Made by a program: the position numbers and the translations under genes
NCBI GenBank assembly: GCA_907163375.1
Contig: CAJQUW010001401.1
Location: 1-64,000, forward strand
DNA length: 64,000 nt
Reading direction: 5' to 3'
DNA from: Prostheceraeus crozeri
Taxonomy: Eukaryota > Platyhelminthes > Polycladida > Euryleptidae
Part shown: in pieces, positions 10,296-20,433 of the stretch
How positions within the stretch are numbered: the stretch's first letter is position 1
Layout: each line of letters starts with the position of its first letter
The notes under the pieces: model-generated
What the model was told of the DNA's origin: nothing
Seen by the model: the letters and a program-made list of their open reading frames with translations, nothing else
Databases searched by the model: none

Positions 10296-11319
10296 GGATA
10301 AAAAAATGTCTGGCCCTCTAAGTCTCTTCAGTGAAATACTTCCTTAAGTTTAAGAAAGCAGTTCCAAAGTCTTTTAAAGGACCCCAAGCTGCATTACTTA
10401 TGAAAATAGCAGTTTCGCCGTCGTCGTGGACAGTCTATAGCAAGGTTTTCGTCTGGTCTAACAAATGACTCAACGCATGTAGAGAACATATGCTTGTATT
10501 TTCACAACTTCATCAAAATTCTGATCAAAAGTTTTTGAAAAATATATAGCAATTTTCAATAATTACAATAATGTCAATCATCTCACATGAAAGCAAAATA
10601 TCGACGGCACGACACATAAATATATGAAGATGGTGTCTGCCTCGCTACATTTGTTTGAATAAAATTTGGATATGTAAAGACAAAGGAGAGAAGGTAGGGT
10701 ACAGCAAAAGATTATGCTCCTACGTTTTCCATAAATATATTGGAATACATTTCTGGGCCGCCTTCAAAAAATAGTGGTGAACTTTGACAGATGATACAGT
10801 GAAGAGACCATGTCAACGGTTAAAAGCTTCTTATCGAACAATGTTTGCAACAATATTTTAGCAGTCCGCAAGTGCATATCGAGAGGCACTGATAGTGGAA
10901 GTCTCCTTATAGAAGGCAGAGGCTACATACCTTTAACACTGAACATTGTTTTGTCAGCACTTGGTTGTCGATGAGAATCTCCTTGCAAACGTAGCGGCTT
11001 TTCGATAGGAAATATCGTCTTGTGAAGATCAGTCGCATGAGCCTCGAGCCGAACATGGGGATATCCGCATCTAAAATTGAGATAAGCAACATCAACATAG
11101 GCTTACTACTTCATTTTTTGCACAGGCACACGAAATTTGGGAACCTCCACTAACGTATTATAAAGCAGACAATTGAAGAATTAGTAATTATTAAAAAGTA
11201 GGCTACACTAAAACTCAGCAAACGTTCAACCCTCCCTCTGCAGTTTAGAGACAAAAATCTCATCTCTCGAACTTTGAGATGACAACTCTCACCCTCGCCG
11301 CTTTCTGCAAGGTTGGGCA
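10296..11319. other. No gene recognised between the foldback repeat and Polinton B
   Basis: This is AT-rich sequence with short frames only, none of which resembles a known family. It is the pre-insertion flank of Polinton B; the last six bases (11320-11325, AAAACT) form the target duplication. Confidence 0.5.
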
Positions 11320-11325
11320 AAAACT

Positions 11326-12010
11326 AGTAATGGGCAAAAGACCGTTCCAGGACACCATAAAATTCAAAAAAATAGTATCTTTAAAAACGACATAAATTCA
11401 TGAATTTAGTCCTTTTTTCAGGTTTTTAAGACCTAAATACATGAATTTAGTCCATTCAAAAAGTACCATTTTTTCAAAAAATGACATTTTTAAAAACGAC
11501 ATAAATTCATGAATTTGGGCGTTTTTTTAAAATACCCAATTTTCAAATTTTTCAAAATCTCAAATTTGAGAATTACAATCGGGCGAAGCCCTAGAACCTT
11601 CGGTTCGATTTTCACCCCCAAAATCATGACCGTTCCAGGACACCGAAAATCATAAAAGTTAAGAATCTCAAATTTGAGATTAAGATCATTTTTTTACTTT
11701 GAAAATCATGACCGTTCAAGGACACCGAAAATCATAAAAGTTAAGAATCTCAAATTTGAGATTAAGATCATTTTTTTACTTTGAAAATCATGACCGTTCA
11801 AGGACACCGAAAAAATCATAAAAGTTAAGAATCTCAAAATTTGAGAATTACAATCGGGCGAAGCCCTAGAACCTTCGGTTCGATTTTCATTGCTTAAATC
11901 ATGACCGTTCAAGGACACCAAAAATCATGAAAGTTGAGAATTTCAAATTCATGAGTTTAGACGTTTTTCAGGTTTTTAAAATATATCATGTGACTAATAA
12001 TATTTCTTTA
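11326..12010. repeat. Left terminal inverted repeat of Polinton B
   Basis: About 685 bp matching the right repeat in inverted orientation. The inner limit is the ATATATCATGTGACTA-AATATTTCTTTA stretch. Inside is an 83-bp unit (GACCGTTC(A/C)AGGACACCGAAA ... TTTTTACTTTGAAAATCAT) present twice, whereas the right repeat has it once, which accounts for the length difference. Two double-hairpin mini-inserts (GGGC-GAA-GCCC plus GAACC-TTC-GGTTC) lie at 11579-11606 and 11855-11882. Confidence 0.92.
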
Positions 12011-12309
12011 AGAATGTAACACAATCTCTCACAATGCCTGTTATTGTTACTGCTTTGCACTCAGATGTTCACTCAATTGTAGAGAACATCTGCTTCTCGC
12101 ATTTATGAATAAAAGGCATTTCAGTGTAAAGAGCTGTGACCTCCAACTCAAACATTTGAAAGGAAACAATGTATGAAAGAACAAACAGCTGCTACACCCA
12201 CTTATTCATTTGTAAAGACGTGGCATATAATTGCAGCATGTAGGAAGTAAGACTTCATTTACAATTCCATTAATCATAACTAGTGACTGTTTTCTTTCCT
12301 TATTGCAAA

Positions 12310-12915
12310 ATGCCAAAACGTACTGCCGCAGAAGCTTTTTCGTTTTACATGCCGATTTTACTAAACTTAATTAAAGAAGAGCACAAGGAAACTGCGAATA
12401 AATACTTTGAAGAGTGGAAGTTAGAAATTCAATCGAGAAAGAAGAACAAATTGGACTCTCAAAAACAAGTGGAGGATATTACAGTAAAAATAGAACAGTA
12501 TCTTAACACTACTACAATTCCTCAGTTCAATGTTACAAAAGAACATTTCATTACCATCGAAGATAGTGCTACTATGATTTCAAAACTGATTGCAAGTGAT
12601 AAAGTGCACCATGGGTCGTTGCTGAGAAGTGCTGCTTATCAAGGTTATGGATTTAAAAGAATTCTGGAATTGAGTGACAATAAAAAAAACAGATTTGTGG
12701 TAAACTTGGAACTATTTAGAATTTCCTATAACGTAAGTTATTGTTATTTCTTGATGAACTTATCAGATCTAATTCTACCACACGTATTATTTTTAAATTC
12801 ATCAATGCCCATTAGTTTTGTTAGAAAACATTTTAAAGAAATCAAAATTTATATAGAAAAATTGAATCAACCGACAACTATAGAAGAAATGAGGTTTGGT
12901 TCCCAAGATGAATGA
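12310..12915 (+). CDS. Unrecognised accessory protein in Polinton B
   Basis: I do not recognise this 201-residue protein. The start is taken at 12310 (MPKRTAAEAF), 27 bases into a longer open frame, because it gives a basic, more protein-like N-terminus. The first half is helical and charged (EEHKETANKYFEEWKLEIQSRKK); the middle has TIEDSATMISKLIASDK; the second half has a hydrophobic stretch (VSYCYFLMNLSDLILPHVLFL) that may be a buried helix pair rather than a membrane span. It lies in an 1.8-kb block, absent from copy A, between the left terminal repeat and the membrane-protein gene, and is followed by the tandem hairpin array. Its position suggests cargo acquired by the element. Its reading frame is open throughout. 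Confidence 0.55.
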   Translation: MPKRTAAEAFSFYMPILLNLIKEEHKETANKYFEEWKLEIQSRKKNKLDSQKQVEDITVKIEQYLNTTTIPQFNVTKEHFITIEDSATMISKLIASDKVHHGSLLRSAAYQGYGFKRILELSDNKKNRFVVNLELFRISYNVSYCYFLMNLSDLILPHVLFLNSSMPISFVRKHFKEIKIYIEKLNQPTTIEEMRFGSQDE

Positions 12916-12999
12916 ACATTAACTGTGTTGTTTCACTTTTTAAGATATGTGCAATGTACATGCATATTTGATGTATACATATTTATGAAGACTTATTTA

Positions 13000-13560
13000 T
13001 AAGTAGTAACACATTTTGGATTATTTTGAAATGTAATTAAATTTCCTTTTGTTCTCCAGTCTACTACCATGAGACTGCTATTGTATAGATCTATATTTCA
13101 GTATGTAACATAATCTTTGATATTTAAGAATGATTCATGGAACTTAGTAGTAACGCATTTTGGATTATTTTGAAATGTAATTAAATTTCCTTTTGTTCTC
13201 CAGTCTCATGGTAGTAGACTGACATTGTACAATTGTATGATAAGATTGATTGTTGTATTATTATATTTGGTATTTAAGAATGATTCATGGAACTTAGTAG
13301 TATTGCATTTTGGATTATTTTGAAATGTAATTAAATTTTCTTTTGTTCTCCAGTCTCATGGTAGTAGACTGCTATTGTATAGATCTATATTTCAGTATGT
13401 AACATAATGTTTGGTATTTAAGAATGATTCATGGAACTTAGTAGTATTGCATTTTGGATTATTTTGAAATGTAATTAAATTTCCTTTTGTTCTCCAGTCT
13501 ACTGATAGTAGACTGACATTGTACAATTGTGTGATAAGATTAATTGTTGTATTATTATAT
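13000..13560. repeat. Higher-order tandem repeat (two dimers of about 294 bp) with hairpins
   Basis: Four units of about 145 bp share GCATTTTGGATTATTTTGAA and TTTTGTTCTCCAG. They alternate between two versions: units 1 and 3 continue with CTATTGTATAGATCTATA, units 2 and 4 with ACATTGTACAATTG. The array is thus a duplicated dimer. Each unit has a 21-bp hairpin with stem CAGTCT/AGACTG at 13057, 13201, 13351 and 13495. The core of the first is ACTACCATG, whereas the second and third have its exact reverse complement, CATGGTAGT; the fourth has a nearly self-complementary core, ACTGATAGT. Confidence 0.9.
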
Positions 13561-13625
13561 TTGATGCAAAATACACTGCCGTTGTTTTCATTTTCCTGTA
13601 CAAGAAGTAGACATTATTACAGTTA

Positions 13626-13806
13626 TTGGAATTTATTTCATTTAAAATGAATGATGAAAATCCGACAGTTATACTGAGTAATATAGGTGATATATTACCT
13701 CAGGTTAATAACATGACTGAGTTCTTAGAAATATACGTCAAACAAACAACTACGTATTTCGATTTAAATAGCATTTCAGAAGATTGTTTTCAAAATATTT
13801 ATTCAA
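13626..13806 (+). other. Protease-start-like segment in the accessory block
   Basis: An open stretch encodes NNMTEFLEIYVKQTTTYFDL, which resembles NNINEFLKLYGTQTTTNFDL at the start of the protease at 29132. Nothing resembling the protease catalytic part follows. It may be a leftover of recombination between the two ends of a Polinton, since the protease lies next to the opposite terminal repeat. It is part of a fossil element and I assign no function. Confidence 0.5.
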
Positions 13807-13822
13807 AATATTTCTTTAAAAA

Positions 13823-14500
13823 ATGGAAGAAACAAAAATGGAAGAAACCGCAAGAATATATCCTTCGTTATCATATGAACGTAGTTCTACTTTAATGGAC
13901 ATTGAAAAAATGAACATTGAAAAACACAAAGATAGAGTACGCTATATGAAAGATAAGGAATCTCAATTATTATTAAGATTAGAGCATTATAAAAAATTAA
14001 GAAAGAGATGGACTAAAGTTAAGAATGTAACACAAGGAATTGGCATATTCTTAACAATAAGTTTAGGTGCTTTAACAATTGTTATATATTCAGGTGTTTT
14101 AGTAATTCCAGTAGTTGCTACAGCTTTAACAGGTACGGGTGTTTTTGCAACTTCACTTGTTACAATGTTAGATAAATCTTTAATAACTAAGAAACGAAAA
14201 TCATCAAAAACTAAGCATTTACATATTAAAGAAGTCTATGATAAACTACATTACTACTTTCAAAGAGTATGTGATGATAATGTTATTACGTTAGATGAGA
14301 TTGAAAAATTTGATCTAATAGCTAATGAAGTAAATCAAACCTTTCAATTACAGTCCGAAAAAATTGATGATAAGAATAGACAGGATGGCAAAATTTCTAG
14401 TGATGGTAAAATTTCTAATGAAGAAAATGACAAAATTTTTTTAGAAGAGCTAAAAACTTTAAGCAAAAATTTAAGCAAAACTTTATTAAACAAAACTTAA
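13823..14500 (+). CDS. Predicted membrane protein (Polinton B)
   Basis: This 225-residue protein is the counterpart of 5968-6681. A charged N-terminus (about residues 1-65, with ERSSTLMDIEKMNIEKHK) is followed by two adjoining hydrophobic segments (about 70-90 and 93-115, containing GVLVIPVVATALTGTGVFA), then a basic KKRKSSKTKHLH and a helical C-terminal half. The start context is AATATTTCTTTAAAAAATGG. It is the first of four plus-strand genes in a row (membrane, 273-residue, penton, ATPase), spaced by about 100 bp each. The role of the family is not known; an association with virion membranes or host membranes is inference. It looks whole. Confidence 0.72.
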   Translation: MEETKMEETARIYPSLSYERSSTLMDIEKMNIEKHKDRVRYMKDKESQLLLRLEHYKKLRKRWTKVKNVTQGIGIFLTISLGALTIVIYSGVLVIPVVATALTGTGVFATSLVTMLDKSLITKKRKSSKTKHLHIKEVYDKLHYYFQRVCDDNVITLDEIEKFDLIANEVNQTFQLQSEKIDDKNRQDGKISSDGKISNEENDKIFLEELKTLSKNLSKTLLNKT

Positions 14501-14606
14501 AGCGAAAAGATGTCAAACAACAAAGCAATAAAAAAATAATTTGTTCAGTAAAATGTTTTTGCTGTATTCCAATGTTACCACAAAATTCAAATATTATATT
14601 TTAAAA

Positions 14607-15428
14607 ATGGATAAAATTAGAGCTGATAATTTTAAAAGAATAAAACAATTAGAAGAGTTAATAAAACAAAGAAATATTATGAAAGAAAATCATCTTCAAC
14701 ATAGAATGATAAAAGCTGGTATTCAATCTGATATGTTTGAACAAATGCAGCAAACCGAGCAAGTAAAAACTGATTTTGAGAAAACTATGAAACCATTTAA
14801 AACTCCTGAAAAAGAAAGTACAAATAATGATAAACAAATTGATATAACAGATCCAGAGCACAAAACTATATTAGATGACTATGGATTACTAGAATCAAAC
14901 ATTAATAAGAAATTACCAAAATCTATGCAATTTGAACATTCTATTTCATTTATGGATGGAAAAACAATACCTAGATTTTATCTCGGACAAAAAGAAATAT
15001 TTCCACAACCTTTTCGAGGTATAATTTTTTCACCAGATAAATCTCCTTTTAATTTAGATAGAAATTTTGTTAATCTTTTAAGAGGAGCAGATTTAAATAA
15101 TTATGCTGTAGAAGATCTCATAAAATATAAAGCTATGTTAGACAGAGTTGGTGCAGTAAAATCTCTTAGACGTTATAAACAATTAGAAAATTTATTATCA
15201 ACGGGAGTTAAAGTAGGGAAAGGTTTATCTGAAAAACAGAAAACTGAAACAACTGTATTTTTACCAGATGATCCACAAGAATTACTAAATAGATTAAATA
15301 TTTTAATATCTGCAATAAAAGAAGGACATAATTCTAGTTTCAATGAAATTCATGCTATATTGAAAAGACTGTTAGAAAAGAAGATTCTAAATGAAGAGGA
15401 TTATAAAAGTATAACCGGACATCTCTGA
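14607..15428 (+). CDS. Conserved 273-residue Polinton protein (copy B)
   Basis: Counterpart of 5025-5846. The start at 14607 (MDKIRADNFKRIKQLEEL) follows TTTTAAAAATGG, the context shared by several genes here; a longer open frame from 14541 is unlikely to be used. Residues 1-60 look like a coiled coil, followed by an acidic linker and a folded C-terminal half containing SMQFEHSISF, FYLGQKEIFPQPFRG and LLRGADLNNYAVEDLIKYKA. Conserved position before the penton suggests a virion-related role. The stop codon lies within the palindrome GGACATCTCTGATGTCC (15417-15433). The gene looks whole. Confidence 0.7.
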   Translation: MDKIRADNFKRIKQLEELIKQRNIMKENHLQHRMIKAGIQSDMFEQMQQTEQVKTDFEKTMKPFKTPEKESTNNDKQIDITDPEHKTILDDYGLLESNINKKLPKSMQFEHSISFMDGKTIPRFYLGQKEIFPQPFRGIIFSPDKSPFNLDRNFVNLLRGADLNNYAVEDLIKYKAMLDRVGAVKSLRRYKQLENLLSTGVKVGKGLSEKQKTETTVFLPDDPQELLNRLNILISAIKEGHNSSFNEIHAILKRLLEKKILNEEDYKSITGHL

Positions 15429-15448
15429 TGTCCTCCAGGGCTTCGCCC
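15417..15448. terminator. Double hairpin at the 3' end of the 273-residue gene (copy B)
   Basis: GGACATCTCTGATGTCC is followed by GGGC-TTC-GCCC. The stop codon TGA at 15426-15428 sits in the loop side of the first palindrome. The unit is conserved at the same place in copy A (5004-5040). Confidence 0.55.
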
Positions 15449-15532
15449 GTAGCTGAAATATGTTGTTGTTTTTAATTTTTTATAAAAAAAATATTTCATA
15501 AAAAAATATTTATTTAATTTTTTAGTTTAAAA

Positions 15533-16321
15533 ATGTGTTCAGCAGATTTAGACAAAATTAATAATCATTTAGAAAATTTGATAGAGATTTTGGGTTCATC
15601 AAAATTTAGTACGACGTTAAAAATTATAACAACTACTTCATCACACACTTGTAATTTAGAACCCATTCTACATTTGGAACAAAATAAAAATTATCAAATT
15701 GCATTGACTAGTTTCTCCACATTTAACACTATTCAAAACGTTATCAAAGATGTGAATGATCAATTTAGATATTCTACTGATAAAGGCAAAACATGGAAAA
15801 TACTAACTTTTCTTCCTGGTTCTTACGAAGTTGAAACAATATCAAATGAAATTAAGAGACATTTAGGTATATCATTTAAAGATAAGAAACAATTACATTT
15901 TGCAGTTGAACCGGCAGTTAATAAATTTTCTCTTACTTTAGACGAAAATCATCAAGTTGATTTTAATCATGATAGATCATTGTCAAAGCTATTAGGATTT
16001 AATAAACAAACTTATAGTCAAGGTTATCATTTAGGTGAGAAGATTCCAAAAATAACTGAAATAAATTCAATTGTTGTACATTGTGACATTATTGAAGGAG
16101 GATATATAAATGGTAAATTATCAAATTTAATATTCAGTTTTCCAGCTTTTACTGTACCCATTGGTTATAGATTAAATGTAATTCCACAAACATTAATATA
16201 TTTTCCTATTACAAGAAAAACTATTAACAACATTGGCATTAGAATCACTGATGAAAAAGGACAAGAAATAAATTTTGGAGGTGAAGAGATTATGATAGAT
16301 CTTTTGGTTCGGGAGGTATAA
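15533..16321 (+). CDS. Penton / minor capsid protein (Polinton B)
   Basis: This 262-residue protein is identical to the copy A penton except for one position (YSTDKG in place of YSIDKG). The pattern YQIALTSFSTFNT, DKGKTW, LPGSYEVETI, VDFNHDRSLSKLLGF, CDIIEGGYINGK and the C-terminal DEKGQEINFGGEEIMIDL is that of the single-jelly-roll capsid vertex protein of animal Polintons. It is preceded by an AT-rich leader ending TTTTTTAGTTTAAAAATG. The stop codon is inside the first of three inverted-repeat units. It looks whole. Confidence 0.85.
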   Translation: MCSADLDKINNHLENLIEILGSSKFSTTLKIITTTSSHTCNLEPILHLEQNKNYQIALTSFSTFNTIQNVIKDVNDQFRYSTDKGKTWKILTFLPGSYEVETISNEIKRHLGISFKDKKQLHFAVEPAVNKFSLTLDENHQVDFNHDRSLSKLLGFNKQTYSQGYHLGEKIPKITEINSIVVHCDIIEGGYINGKLSNLIFSFPAFTVPIGYRLNVIPQTLIYFPITRKTINNIGIRITDEKGQEINFGGEEIMIDLLVREV

Positions 16322-16372
16322 CCTCCCGTTCGGGAGGTATAAACTCCCGTTCGAGAGGTATAAACTCCCACG
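16313..16372. terminator. Hairpin array at the penton 3' end (copy B, three units)
   Basis: Three units of CGGGAGGTATAAACTCCCG type lie in a row. Each can form a hairpin by itself or with its neighbour. The penton stop codon TAA (16319-16321) is in the centre of the first palindrome. Copy A has two units. Confidence 0.55.
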
Positions 16373-16449
16373 CGAAGCTAGAGAAGTTTAATTTTCTTCA
16401 TCTTCTTTAAAAACAAAAATAAAATAAAAATAATTTTTTTTATTAAAAA

Positions 16450-17217
16450 ATGAGTGAAGTGCTACCATTAAATAAAAAAAAACTTAAATTTAATCATCAT
16501 CCAAATTTATCTAATAAAGTTTTGTCAGTTATTTGTGGAAGATCAGGTTGTGGAAAAACGTATCTATTATTTAAAATTTTGACGACTCCAAATTTTTTGG
16601 ATTATAACAATCTTATAATTTATACAACAACGGCAGAACAACCCGTCTATCAATTTTTAAAATATGGATTTGAAAATAATCTTAAAAAAACAGCAATTGC
16701 TTCATTATTCAAAGAATATGAAAAATCTGAAGATGAAGAAGAAATAAGTTCGTGGTGTGAAGAAGCAGCAAAAAATAATCAGTTAGTAGAATCTAATAAA
16801 AATAACCATATAAAGATACAATTAATAGATGATAGTGGTAATATGCAAGATCCTAGTAAACTAGATAAAACAATGAAACATTGTGTAATTTTTGATGATT
16901 GTGTTAATGATAGAAATCAGTCAGTTCAGAGAAATTATTTCACAAGAGGTAGACATAATAACTGTAGTGTTTTTTATTTAACACAAAGTATGTATTCATT
17001 AGACGGAAGTGTTATTAGAAAGAATGCAAATATATTTATACTATTTGAAATAAATGCAAGAAACTTAAGTGATTTGTTAAGAGATTTATGCGTAAGAAAT
17101 AAAGATGAATTTAAACAATCGTGTAACAATGCTTGGTCAAAAGATTATGGCTTCATTACAATTAATATTGATAAAAAAATTCATGAAAGAGTTATCGAAA
17201 ATATTTTCGCGGAGTGA
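16450..17217 (+). CDS. A32/FtsK-HerA-type packaging ATPase (Polinton B)
   Basis: A 255-residue protein with Walker A GRSGCGKT near residue 30 and Walker B CVIFDDCVND near residue 145, then a TQSMYSLDGSVIRKNANIFILFE stretch that fits the following strand and sensor region of this ATPase family. In the family it translocates DNA into the preformed capsid. The start lies in TTTTTTATTAAAAAATG. It is the last of the plus-strand series and is tail to tail with polymerase B, with about 80 bp between them. No break is seen. Confidence 0.93.
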   Translation: MSEVLPLNKKKLKFNHHPNLSNKVLSVICGRSGCGKTYLLFKILTTPNFLDYNNLIIYTTTAEQPVYQFLKYGFENNLKKTAIASLFKEYEKSEDEEEISSWCEEAAKNNQLVESNKNNHIKIQLIDDSGNMQDPSKLDKTMKHCVIFDDCVNDRNQSVQRNYFTRGRHNNCSVFYLTQSMYSLDGSVIRKNANIFILFEINARNLSDLLRDLCVRNKDEFKQSCNNAWSKDYGFITINIDKKIHERVIENIFAE

Positions 17218-19513
17218 TAAAAATATACAAATATAGTGTTACAATATTTTTTTTATTTTATATATATATCAAATTTGTCTATCTTAGAAATTAGAAAATT
17301 AAAAAGGTTCAGTAGTTATTCCATCAGGTAAAATTTTTCTTTTATCATCAAATGGATCTAATGCTAATTTATGTTCTTCTTTTAAATACATGTTATGTTT
17401 TTTTGAATTAAGTCTATAATTACATGCTGTTTTTATTTCATTATTAAATAATACATTTTTATAATCTTGAAATGTTATTTGATTAGCCACTGATGCCTTT
17501 GAAATTCCTTTTAATGTTTTATGTGTTTTAATATTATTAGTTGTATCATAACAGTAACATTTAGATTTTAAAAATATAGCTTCTGTTATGAAATCTTCAT
17601 TTCCTTCTAATTCATCTTTTACTTTACATAAATCAGAAGGATGAATGATATCTTTTATTTTATCTATTTCTTCATCAAGTGTAGAATTATACGGTATTGT
17701 TAATTCTAAGAAAACAGAATCGGTATCTGTAAAGTGTAATTTATAGTTTTTGCCATAAGCAGGTGCTAAATAATCATATATAAATCTATACATAAATAGT
17801 TTAGCTAATTCTAATATAGTGAAACCAATAAAATTAAACTTATCATGTTTTACGCTAATGCGACGTAAATGTACAGCACATAGTTCATCACTAAATCTAG
17901 TAGTTCTTTTATATGTAGGTTTCCTTGTTAAATTTTGAAATCTATCTTTATCATAAACTATTTCAATATTTTGTCTATTACGCACATTTTCTAAAGTCTT
18001 ACCATAAAATGCATTATTCATTAATTTGAAGAACACGTTTCCAAAATCATCTTTATTTCTTTTAGCTATTTTACGTTTTTCAATATTGAACTCTATATAA
18101 TTTTTTAACCACCTAGATTTTCTATACTCTAGTTTTCGATGTATTTTGGTGAGAATCATTCCATGATCTAAATACCAATCTAGCATTCTTCCTTCAACAA
18201 CATACTTTCCTTTATTGCTTTGTGTTAACATAAGTTTTTTTTGTTGGTCTATATTTCTTAGGAATTAAAGATTTTTGATAATCTGAAAAATCTTCTATAT
18301 TAGGAATTTTGTTTTCGGGACAGAGAGGAAAATATTTTGTTTTATCTTTTATATAATAAGGGTATACTAAATCAACTTCATATACATAACCAAAATTATT
18401 TTCACCATCATATGTTCTTTGATAATCTAGATTATTACACCATGACATTTCACCTGTTGGTAATTCTTGTATCATGCAAGAAGAATATAAGCTATTAAAA
18501 TCATAATATAACAAATAGTTTTCTCTCATGAATTCATCAATTGCTTTTTCACGTTCTACTCCTTCTCGTTTCGTTCGAAAAATTTCTAATATTTTTTCTT
18601 TTTCTTCTGGAGATAAAGGTTTCATTATTCCATATTCTTGTGGATTTACTTTCTTATTATAACATTTAACATATCTATTACCTAAAACTGATGAAACTCC
18701 ACCTCTAATTCCAGATTCAAAAAATAATAATTTATCATATGTATTTTCTTTATAATGTTTAAGTTTAACGGACTTTGTCCTAGAGCCATCGGCTTGAACA
18801 CCAGTATGTTTTAATCCTGCTAGCCATGTTAAACCTGGTGTAGAATAACAATAACATGGATCTATTCCGTAATATTCTAAACACATATCACGAAAGTTTT
18901 CAAAAAGATCAGCTAGTATTAATACATCTATCTGTAGATATTTCATTGTATAATCATACATTGTTTTACAATTTAACTCTCTCCAATTTTTTTCAGCTTC
19001 TGCATAGTCTTCGTCAGATAATTTTGATTGTTTTAATGTTGTTTTAAATTTATTTATTGGAGGAAGTTGTTCTTCTTCCATAATTTTATTCACAGAATTA
19101 AAATCAGTCTTCGACTGTGAACCACAGGTTTTATCTCCAGTTATATACTCATACGGAAATATTCCTTTTAAAGGTTTTAAATTATATTTATTTAATATTT
19201 TACATTGTTCAGATTTCAAAGTTTTTCCCATAACATCTAATGAATAAGGAGTAAAAAATCTAAATGCATCTAAAATTCTAATGCAACCTAATTGCATTGA
19301 AAAATATTCTTCTTCTGTTTTACATAGTACATTTATTTGTTGTTGTTGTAACTTTTCAGATGAAAATAAATCTTTCATTACTAGATGGAAATCATATTTA
19401 GAACCATTATAGAAATATAAAGGAACAAAGTTATATTTAAATTTATTAGCATTAAGATTACAAGAATTATGTGCTGCACCTCTATATAATCCATTTAGAT
19501 GATCATGATCTTT

Positions 19514-19561
19514 TACCTTGACGGCAGAGCCGTCGCTTCGCTTGTCAAGATATCTACCTTT
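19514..19561. repeat. Palindromic mini-insert, 48 bp, in copy B only
   Basis: Copy B has 48 extra bp compared with copy A (about 895), inside the HNH-like region of the polymerase gene. Nested inverted repeats are visible: outer CTTGAC/GTCAAG, inner GGC-AGA-GCC and GC-TTC-GC. A TTT direct repeat flanks the insert. It adds 16 codons in frame. Confidence 0.87.
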
Positions 19562-20405
19562 GCCATTTTTATAATTTTTTGTAAATTCTCTTCCACAGTA
19601 ATAACATTTTGTTTCATTAATAAAATTTAATTTTTCTTTTTCTGTTAATGGCATCATTGGAATATTTGTTTCAAGCAATTGTGAAAAACGTCCTTGTAAT
19701 TCTTCTACTTTCTTTGTAAACATTTCTGAACTATCTTCACCATAGTATTGTAAATATTCTGATTTAAATAATTCAGGATAATTTGAATGAATGTACATTC
19801 CCCAACATAATGGTTTTTGTTCAAATAAATATTTTTCTTTACTTTGTTCAGCTGAACTTTTTCCAGGTGCACTTTTTTCAGAATTATAATTTTCAGAATC
19901 GGGTGAAGCCCTGGAACTTTCCGTTCGATTTTGTGTCATATTAACATTATATGCTTCAAAATCACAATAAATAGTAAAGGGTACTTTATTTTTAAAATAC
20001 CATTTATTATATTCTAAATAATCATCTTTAGGAAAAGTATTTTGAACTGCTTCATTTTGTTGGCAATTCTCCAAATGTCTATTCATTTCTTCTAAAGTTC
20101 TAAAACTTGTCATACATTGAAGACAAGGAAAATTTTTATTATCTGAAGTTTTTGTAAATATAGAAACATCTTTACACAATATAAAATGTCCATGATAATA
20201 TAATATATTCGCTTGTGCTGGTTGTTTTGACTGTTCTAGTTTTTCAAATTTATCTTGATATATTTCATGTGTTTCATGAATTTCTTTTGTAATATTAAAT
20301 GTATTTTGATGATAATTTTGATTTAATATTTGTAGCTGATAAATATATTCTTTATCATATTGTTCTTTATATTGTTGTAGACATTTTTTTAAACATTCAT
20401 TTAAT

Positions 20406-20433
20406 CGGAGCGAAGCTCCTCTGGCTTTAGACG
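20406..20433. repeat. Palindromic mini-insert in the polymerase gene
   Basis: GGAGC-GAA-GCTCC is followed by GGC-TTTA-GaC. The same unit is at the very start of the window in copy A (5-21, reverse orientation) and, with variation, at 6903-6930, 24387-24416 and 26475-26500. Confidence 0.75.

Larger units (their letters stand above)
12011..13806. other. Accessory block of Polinton B, absent from copy A
   Basis: In copy A the terminal repeat runs straight into the membrane-protein gene. In copy B about 1.8 kb lies between them. The block is bounded by two copies of AATATTTCTTTA (11999-12010 and 13807-13818), and a single version of that motif sits at the matching place in copy A. It holds the 201-residue gene, a tandem repeat array with hairpins, and a short stretch resembling the start of the protease. 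A TATA-like GAATAAAAGGCA is seen at 12106. This looks like one insertion event with a short duplicated target, or a capture by recombination at the repeat. Confidence 0.7.

Noticed and set aside
11706-11921. 71-residue open frame repeated identically at 29332-29547
   Set aside because: It is just the terminal inverted repeat read through in one frame; no start context, and it contains the mini-insert peptide.
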